From the NCBI RefSeq assembly GCF_003313395.1, contig NZ_QNFZ01001067.1:1-39924 (forward strand): DNA of 39,924 bases. The letters are read 5' to 3'. The stretch comes from Nonomuraea lactucae. GTDB lineage: Bacteria; Actinomycetota; Actinomycetes; Streptosporangiales; Streptosporangiaceae. The translations under genes were made by a program, and so were the position numbers. Below the pieces are notes generated by a model. It saw only the letters and a program-made list of their open reading frames with translations, was not told the DNA's origin and searched no databases. Shown piece after piece: positions 31,540-39,924 of this stretch (the first letter of the stretch is position 1; the number at the start of each line of letters is the position of its first letter).

Positions 31540-32421
31540 GTGGCCGATCAGTTCGATGTCATCGAGGCGGGGCAGCGCGGCCACCGCCGGTGGATCGGGC
31601 TCGTGGTGGTGGCGGCGCTGATCGCGATCCCCGTCGTGGGGCTGCTGGCCAGCCGCGACCCCGGGTCGCCGCTCGGTCACGCCGGGGCGACGCCCGACCC
31701 CATTCAGTCGCTGAGCACGCTCAGCAGCGCGCCCAACGTCCTCTACCCCAGGGCCACGACCCGCGGGGACGACGAGGTCATCCAGGTGGTCTTCCCTCAC
31801 GGGGCGCGGGCCGAGATCCGCTATCCCGCCGTGCTGGAGCTCGACGAGCTCGGGGCGCGCCCGTTCCGTGGCGCCTGGATCGACGGCCAGTACCGCCGCC
31901 TGTCCGCGCCCTATGGCGGCGAGGTGGAGGTGTCGAAGGGGGGCCAGCCGATCAGGAGCCTCACCTCCAACGTCCGGCTCTGGCCGCGCCAGCCGGGCAG
32001 CGGCTCGTCCGGGCAGGTGCTGCTGTTCGCGTTCGGGCCGTGGCGGCTGGCGCTGTACGACCGGCAGGAGGGGCTGACGTTCGAGCAGCGGATGGCGGTC
32101 GCCGAGCACCTGCGCGGCAGGGTGACCAAGGACGGCTACCTCGTGCTGTCGGGTGGCGGCCCGGTCCGCCTGGCCAGGCCGGGGGAGGACGCGAACGGCG
32201 ATCCGGTCGGCCCGCAGCTCTGGTTCGGCGGCGTCGTGGGCGACATGGTGGCGTTCATCCCGGCGCCCGGCTGCGACAAGGCCACGCGCGTGCCGCCGAA
32301 CTTCGACCGGCCCGGCCGGCCCGTCGAGGCCACGTGCAGGGGCGGGGTGCAGATCGCCGCCAGCGGCTCGGCGGAGTTCGTTCAGCGGGCCGTCGAAAAG
32401 ATCAGGATCACGCTGAAGTAA
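31540..32421 (+). CDS. Membrane-anchored protein of unknown function
   Basis: 293 residues from GTG 31540 (GAGG six bases upstream). A cytoplasmic start of about 18 residues (MADQFDVIEAGQRGHRR) is followed by one transmembrane helix (about 18-37, WIGLVVVAALIAIPVVGLL) and a large exported domain. That domain has beta-rich segments (EVIQVVFPHGARAEIRYPAVLEL, VLLFAFGPWRLALYDR) and one Cys pair near the end (PGCDKAT, ATCRGGV). No catalytic motif or family is recognised. It ends 10 nt before the dehydrogenase gene, so the two probably share a transcript. P5 is divergent. Confidence 0.7.
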   Translation: MADQFDVIEAGQRGHRRWIGLVVVAALIAIPVVGLLASRDPGSPLGHAGATPDPIQSLSTLSSAPNVLYPRATTRGDDEVIQVVFPHGARAEIRYPAVLELDELGARPFRGAWIDGQYRRLSAPYGGEVEVSKGGQPIRSLTSNVRLWPRQPGSGSSGQVLLFAFGPWRLALYDRQEGLTFEQRMAVAEHLRGRVTKDGYLVLSGGGPVRLARPGEDANGDPVGPQLWFGGVVGDMVAFIPAPGCDKATRVPPNFDRPGRPVEATCRGGVQIAASGSAEFVQRAVEKIRITLK

Positions 32422-32430
32422 GGTGCGGCC

Positions 32431-33387
32431 ATGTTCGCCGTAACCGCCACACAGACCGATCCCGACAACCCCCTCGCCGGGCTGACGCTCGGCGAGCGGC
32501 CGGAGCCGCAGGTCCCGGACGGCTGGACGACCGTCTCCGTCCGGGCGACCGCCCTCAACCATCACGACCTGTGGACGCTCAAGGGCGTCGGCATCAGGCA
32601 GGACCGGCTGCCGATCGTGCTCGGCTGCGACGCGGCAGGCGTCGACGAGGACGGCAACGAGGTCATCGTGCACTCCGTGATCGGCACCGGCGCCGACGAG
32701 ACCCTGGACCCCAGGCGTTCGCTGCTGTCGGAGGTCCACGACGGGACGTTCGCCGAGCGGGTGGCCGTGCCGCGCCGCAACCTGGTGCCCAAGCCGGCCG
32801 CGCTGACGTTCGAGCAGGCCGCGTGCCTGCCCACGGCCTGGCTGACCGCGTACCGCATGCTGTTCGACAAGGCCGGGCTGCAGCCGGGCTCGACCGTGCT
32901 GGTGCAGGGCGCGGGCGGCGGGGTCGCCACGGCGGTGATCGCGCTCGGCCGGGCGGGCGGCTACCGCGTCTGGGCCACCAGCCGCTCGGCAGAGAAGCGC
33001 GACAGGGCTCTCAAGCTCGGTGCCGACCAGGTCTTCGAGCCGGGCGCGCGGCTGCCCGAGCGGGTCGACGCGGTGATGGAGACCGTCGGCCAGGCCACCT
33101 GGGACCACTCGCTCAAGTCGCTCAAGCCGGGCGGGCGGATCGTGGTCTCGGGCGCCACCAGCGGCGGGGTCCCGCCCGCCGACCTCAACCGGGTGTTCTT
33201 CCTGCAGCTGTCGGTGGTCGGCTGCACGATGGGCACCCGCGACCAGCTCCAGCGCCTGGCGGTCTTCCTGGAGCAGACCGGGGTGCGGCCGGTCATCGAC
33301 AGGACGATGCCGCTGGCCGAGGCGCGCGACGGGTTCGCGGCCATGCACGAGGGCGACGTCTTCGGGAAGATCGTCTTCACCGCGTAG
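32431..33387 (+). CDS. MDR-superfamily zinc-binding-type dehydrogenase
   Basis: 318 residues from ATG 32431. The N-terminal GroES-like domain has ALNHHDLWTLKGVG and VLGCDAAGVDEDGNEV. The C-terminal Rossmann domain has VLVQGAGGGVATAVIALGRAGG (about residues 148-169) and the basic SRSAEKRDRALKLGA loop suggesting NADPH. Structural and catalytic zinc ligands of alcohol dehydrogenases are lacking (no Cys-rich lobe), so this is more like the quinone-oxidoreductase branch. The substrate cannot be told. It lies 10 nt downstream of the membrane-anchored protein. Confidence 0.88.
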   Translation: MFAVTATQTDPDNPLAGLTLGERPEPQVPDGWTTVSVRATALNHHDLWTLKGVGIRQDRLPIVLGCDAAGVDEDGNEVIVHSVIGTGADETLDPRRSLLSEVHDGTFAERVAVPRRNLVPKPAALTFEQAACLPTAWLTAYRMLFDKAGLQPGSTVLVQGAGGGVATAVIALGRAGGYRVWATSRSAEKRDRALKLGADQVFEPGARLPERVDAVMETVGQATWDHSLKSLKPGGRIVVSGATSGGVPPADLNRVFFLQLSVVGCTMGTRDQLQRLAVFLEQTGVRPVIDRTMPLAEARDGFAAMHEGDVFGKIVFTA

Positions 33388-33443
33388 CAGCGACTTCCCC
33401 GGTGGTACAACGGAGTTGAGGGGGTTCCCCGGGAGGCGTCGCC

Positions 33444-34304
33444 ATGGACGTGGAGCCGTTCGGGCCGGGCTCGATGCACTGGGAGTCGGCCGGCGAATAC
33501 CGCAACCTGCTGGTGGCGGGCAGTGCGCTGGTCCTGCAGACCATGCACCCCGCCGTCGGCGCGGCGGTGGCCCGGCACTCCGGCTTCCGCCAGGACCCGT
33601 GGGGCCGGCTCAACCGGACGCTGGAGTCGGTCCAGAGGTGGGTGTACGGCGGGGCGGCCGGGCCCGCGGAGGGGGTCAGGCTGCGCGAGCTCCACCGGCC
33701 GATCAGCGGGGTGGACGAGCGGGGCAGGCCCTACCACGCGCTGAACGGCGAGGCGTGGGCGTGGGTGCACCTGACGCTGTTCGAGCGCTACATCGTGCTC
33801 AACCGCTGCTTCGGCGTGCCGTACACGGAGGAGCAGGAGCGCCGGCTGTACGCGGAGACGCGGCGGCTGGGCGCGATCCTGCGGGTGCCCGCCCGGGAGG
33901 TGCCGGGGGACGTCGAGGCGTTCCGGCGCTACTTCGAGGCGATGGTGGCCGGGCGGCTGGAGGCGCACCCGACCGCGTTCGAGGTGCTGTCGGTCCTGCG
34001 GATGTCGCCGGCGCCGCCCGGACTGCCGGGGCCGCTGCGCCGGGTCTGGGGGCCGGTGGGGGCGGGCTCCGGCGGGCTCACCTTCTTCGTGACCGTGGGG
34101 ACGCTGCCGCCCGCCGTACGGGAGAAGCTGGGGCTGGCCTGGACGGCGCGGGACGAGCGGCGGCTGGGGCACCTCGGCCGGGCGGTGGCGGCGCTCACGC
34201 CGCGCCTGCCGGAGCGGCTGAGGTACATGCCGATCGCCTATCACGCCCGCAAGGCCGCTCGCCGCTCGCTTCGGGACGCGGAACGGGCTCCGCGCCCGGC
34301 ATAG
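33444..34304 (+). CDS. Oxygenase MpaB-family protein (DUF2236)
   Basis: 286 residues from ATG 33444 (GGGAGG upstream). Motifs of the MpaB/latex-clearing-protein fold: LLVAGSALVLQTMHPAVGAAVARHS (heme-side His), NRTLESVQRWVYGG, and EAWAWVHLTLFERYIV with the central His. Further on are an Arg/Glu-rich helix and a C-terminal RYMPIAYHARKAARR. Some family members oxidise unsaturated lipids or rubber with a b-type heme; for this one no substrate is known. The C-terminus is basic. It stands 56 nt after the dehydrogenase gene and is convergent with the PadR gene (34305-34394 holds no gene). Confidence 0.85.
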   Translation: MDVEPFGPGSMHWESAGEYRNLLVAGSALVLQTMHPAVGAAVARHSGFRQDPWGRLNRTLESVQRWVYGGAAGPAEGVRLRELHRPISGVDERGRPYHALNGEAWAWVHLTLFERYIVLNRCFGVPYTEEQERRLYAETRRLGAILRVPAREVPGDVEAFRRYFEAMVAGRLEAHPTAFEVLSVLRMSPAPPGLPGPLRRVWGPVGAGSGGLTFFVTVGTLPPAVREKLGLAWTARDERRLGHLGRAVAALTPRLPERLRYMPIAYHARKAARRSLRDAERAPRPA

Positions 34305-34394
34305 CGCGCTCGGCCGGCGAGCGTGGCGGGGTGCTGTCGGGGGGTGGCGGCGAGGCCCGGCGTTGGGCCGGAGGCCGCAGGCCGTGCCGGATCA

Positions 34395-35144
34395 TCACCG
34401 GAGGGTGTCGCGGATGCGGTCGGACGTCTGGTCGAGGACGGCGCGGAGCCGTTCGAGGGTCTCGGGGGTGAGCCGGGACTCCGACGCCTCCTCGCGAACC
34501 TTGGCCACGAAGTCGGCCAGCATGCTCCCCAGCTCGGCGTCGAGATCGGCGTCATGGTCGGAACGCCCGGCGGGCGGACCCCCCAGCGTGGCCCAGACCT
34601 CGGCCCAGATCCTGCGCCACTCACCGGTGAGCCGCTGGCTCTCACCCTGCCACTGCTGGGCGTGCTCCATCCACTGGCGCTTCTGCTGTGCCTTGAGCCG
34701 TTCGAAGTCGGCCTTCTGCTGCTCGCGCAGCCGCCTGGAGTCGGTCTTGGCGCCGACGCGCACGTCCTTGGCCATCCTGGTCAGCTCCTCGCGGAGCGAC
34801 TTGACCGTGTCGCGGACGTCCTCCTTCACCTCGCGGGCGATGTCGCGCACCGAGGCGGAGATCTCCTGCTCGAGGTCGTCGAGCTCGTCGAGGCGGGCGT
34901 TGAGCTCGTCGCGGCCCTTGTCGGTGATGGAGAACACCTTCTTGCCGTCGATCACCTCGTGCGTGACCAGTCCCTCCTCCTCCAGGCGGGCCAGGCGCGG
35001 GTAGATCGTGCCGGGGGAGGGGGAGTAGACCCCGAGGAAGCGGTCCTGGAGCAGCCGGATCACCTCGTAGCCGTGGCGCGGGCTCTCGTCCAGCAGCTTC
35101 AGCAGGTAAAGCCTCAGGCGGCCGTGAGCGAAGACAGGGCTCAT
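34395..35144 (-). CDS. PadR-family transcription regulator with long coiled-coil tail
   Basis: 249 residues, longer than the usual 110-190. The N-terminal winged helix is typical: LRLYLLKLLDESPRHGYEVIRLLQDR, SPGTIYPRLARLEEEGLVTHE, and the wing GKKVFSITDKG. Residues about 75-185 form a long, highly charged helical tail (LDELDDLEQEISASVRDI, RRLREQQKADFERLKAQQKR) that likely makes a coiled coil, more than the dimer helix of normal PadR proteins. The ATG overlaps the stop of the DUF4097 gene by ATGA. It probably represses its own operon. Confidence 0.9.
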   Translation of the reverse strand: MSPVFAHGRLRLYLLKLLDESPRHGYEVIRLLQDRFLGVYSPSPGTIYPRLARLEEEGLVTHEVIDGKKVFSITDKGRDELNARLDELDDLEQEISASVRDIAREVKEDVRDTVKSLREELTRMAKDVRVGAKTDSRRLREQQKADFERLKAQQKRQWMEHAQQWQGESQRLTGEWRRIWAEVWATLGGPPAGRSDHDADLDAELGSMLADFVAKVREEASESRLTPETLERLRAVLDQTSDRIRDTLR

Positions 35145-35941
35145 TCCTTCTCCCCCTTGAGCAGCGTGACCTCGCCGGACACCGTGACCGCCGACACCGA
35201 GGCCATGCCGCCACCCAGCCGGCCCGTCAGCGACTTCGCGCCGGGACCGCTCTTGTCGGACAGCTTCTCGAACGTGCTGACCAGGCGGCCGGAGGTGGAC
35301 CGCACGTTCACGTCCGCCTCCACGTCCTCGGGCAGCCTGACAAGGATGTCACCCGAGACGCTGTTGAGCGTCACGTGCCCGGTCGGCCGGAGCTCCAGGT
35401 CGGCGGTGATGCGCCCCGACACCGTGTTGGCGCGCAGGCGCCGCGGGATGCCGTGGGCGACGGTGAGGTCGCCCGAGACGCTCTGGAACGCCAGGTCGCC
35501 CTCCATGGCCCGGCTCTCGACGCTGCCCGCGGCGGTCGTGACGTTCACCTCGCCGCTCACACCGTCGAGGACGACGTTCCCGGAGACGCTCTTGACCCGG
35601 GTGACGTTCTCGAACCCGGCGACGACGGCCGAGGCTGAGACCACGCCCGCGTTGACCTTGCAGTCGCGGGGCACGGTGAGCGTGGCGACCGTCTCGCGCC
35701 GGACGCTGCGCAGCCAGCCGAGCAGGCCGTCCCAGGTCAGGTCCTTGTAGGCGACGCTGAGCCGCCGGGCGTCCTCGTCGTAGGTGACGATCAGCGGGGC
35801 GGAGTCGATGGACGACACCTCCAGCGCCGGCGGCCCCTCGCTGGCGAGGACCGCCAGCCTCCCGGCCACTATTCGCACCTCCAGGGAGGACACCTGCCCG
35901 AACGTCAGTTGCTCGGGCCCGTCGATCGTCCACTGCGGCAT
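35141..35941 (-). CDS. DUF4097-type beta-repeat protein, cytoplasmic
   Basis: 266 residues from ATG 35941 (MPQWTIDGPEQLTFG), with AGAGGGG upstream; an in-frame start 78 nt further up has no ribosome site. Unlike the first DUF4097 protein it has no signal or anchor. The central part consists of repeated beta-strands of the type VSGNVVLDGVSGEVNVTTAAGS (about every 20 residues). The four-base overlap with the PadR gene makes a two-gene operon. Two separate DUF4097 systems, one under a two-component pair and one under PadR, are thus present within 35 kb. Confidence 0.78.
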   Translation of the reverse strand: MPQWTIDGPEQLTFGQVSSLEVRIVAGRLAVLASEGPPALEVSSIDSAPLIVTYDEDARRLSVAYKDLTWDGLLGWLRSVRRETVATLTVPRDCKVNAGVVSASAVVAGFENVTRVKSVSGNVVLDGVSGEVNVTTAAGSVESRAMEGDLAFQSVSGDLTVAHGIPRRLRANTVSGRITADLELRPTGHVTLNSVSGDILVRLPEDVEADVNVRSTSGRLVSTFEKLSDKSGPGAKSLTGRLGGGMASVSAVTVSGEVTLLKGEKE

Positions 35942-36074
35942 GATCCCGCCCCTCTCCGTTGACACGTCCGCACACGTCCGCACACAAGACACGATATGTC
36001 GCGTTTCTCGAAAACTCAAGATGTATCGCGTCTTACGCGCTACCCCGCCGCCGCGAAGGGACCGCAGGGGGACG

Positions 36075-36094
36075 GGAGCCGGTGCGCCGGCTCC
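36075..36094 (-). terminator. Terminator directly after the small conserved gene
   Basis: GGAGCCGG (36075-36082) and CCGGCTCC (36087-36094) form an 8-bp stem with a TGCG loop immediately past the stop of the 58-residue gene. Confidence 0.6.
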
Positions 36095-36271
36095 TCACTC
36101 GTCCTCGTCGTCGAGCCGGGCCAGCCACGTGGCCAGCCGCTCGACGGGGATCTCGAACTCGGGGTTGAGGTCGACGAACTCGCGCAGCCGCTCGCCGAGC
36201 CAGAGCAGGCTGACCTCCTCCTCGCCCCGCCGCTCGACGAGCTCCTCGATCCCCCGGTCAGTGAAGTACAT
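36095..36271 (-). CDS. Small acidic protein, DUF6104-like
   Basis: 58 residues from ATG 36271 to TGA 36095-36097 (MYFTDRGIEELVERRGEEEV at the start, WLARLDDEDE at the end). It is strongly acidic and mostly helical, with no signal. GGAGCACG precedes the ATG, giving GGAG four bases away. Third-position GC is high throughout. I recall a conserved small protein of this kind in Streptomyces near the oxoglutarate genes (DUF6104), but cannot confirm it here. It lies in the same orientation as kgd, about 200 nt downstream of its terminator. Confidence 0.7.
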   Translation of the reverse strand: MYFTDRGIEELVERRGEEEVSLLWLGERLREFVDLNPEFEIPVERLATWLARLDDEDE

Positions 36272-36428
36272 CGTGCTCCGTTCGGTCGCTGTGCAGCCGG
36301 CACGCCGGAATCACGCCCGCGGGAGCCGGGACGCCGGCGCGCCCACGCCTCACTCTAGGACCTGGTGGCGAGGGCCACGCATTGCTGGTGGCGGGCCACG
36401 TAAGGGAGGCCGGGCGCGCCGGAACGGG

Positions 36429-36463
36429 GAAACCCCCGCGCGGCGCCGGCCGGCGGGGGTTTC
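36429..36463 (-). terminator. Terminator of kgd
   Basis: GAAACCCCCGC (36429-36439) and GCGGGGGTTTC (36453-36463) form a perfect 11-bp stem with a 13-nt loop, 13 nt past the kgd stop. Confidence 0.85.
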
Positions 36464-36476
36464 GGGGTGGGCTGTG

Positions 36477-39924
<3,448 letters not shown>

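Overview
The window is high-GC, gene-dense chromosomal DNA of a filamentous actinomycete. Evidence: a WhiB1/WblE protein next to a PdtaS histidine kinase, a DasR-type GntR regulator, Ni-superoxide dismutase with its maturation peptidase, a SigB/SigF-type sigma factor with its anti-sigma factor, a Streptomyces-type subtilisin inhibitor, a fused 2-oxoglutarate decarboxylase (Kgd), and frequent GTG/TTG starts with 4-nt ATGA/GTGA overlaps. The family mix suggests Streptosporangiaceae (a Nonomuraea-like genus), but this is inference. I saw no tRNA, rRNA, CRISPR array, insertion sequence or phage gene.

Layout. 1-5037: the 3' part of a PASTA-domain membrane protein, an IlvG-like thiamine-diphosphate enzyme, and an operon of histidine kinase, response regulator and DUF4097 protein. 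5038-12455: a nuclease-like protein, a small exported protein, biotin genes bioF-dasR-(gap)-bioD-bioB, and divergent pdtaS. 12456-13346: two unrelated tandem repeats, wblE/whiB1, and a CRP-type site upstream of it. 13347-22977: lipid kinase, small membrane protein, sigma/anti-sigma pair, sodN/sodX, CGNR protein, an amino-acid ABC transporter, malic enzyme with a possible coupled leader ORF, and an NsdA-like TPR regulator.

23045-31539 is the most unusual part: five tandem paralogous secreted trypsin-like proteins on the minus strand (P1 to P5 by rising coordinate) with a plus-strand SSI-type protease inhibitor between P4 and P5. P4 and P5 keep a complete His-Asp-Ser triad. P1, P2 and P3 keep His and Asp but all carry Asp where the Ser nucleophile should be. 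P1 and P2 also share an inserted segment of about 120 residues built from degenerate (V/I)-T-(K/E)-x-(E/D)-Y repeats. Upstream of P1, P2 and P3 lies a shared regulatory layout: a conserved promoter/leader, a 17-nt element 58-60 nt further upstream, and consensus CRP-type palindromes (perfect for P1 and P2, one mismatch for P3). I read this as a co-regulated protease, pseudoprotease and inhibitor set that expanded by tandem duplication.

31540-39924: a membrane-anchored protein of unknown function, an MDR dehydrogenase, an MpaB/DUF2236 protein, a PadR regulator overlapping a second DUF4097 protein, a 58-residue conserved-looking small protein, and kgd, which runs off the right edge. Most genes outside the protease block look like conserved actinomycete backbone, so the block is likely an accessory insertion between malic enzyme and kgd.
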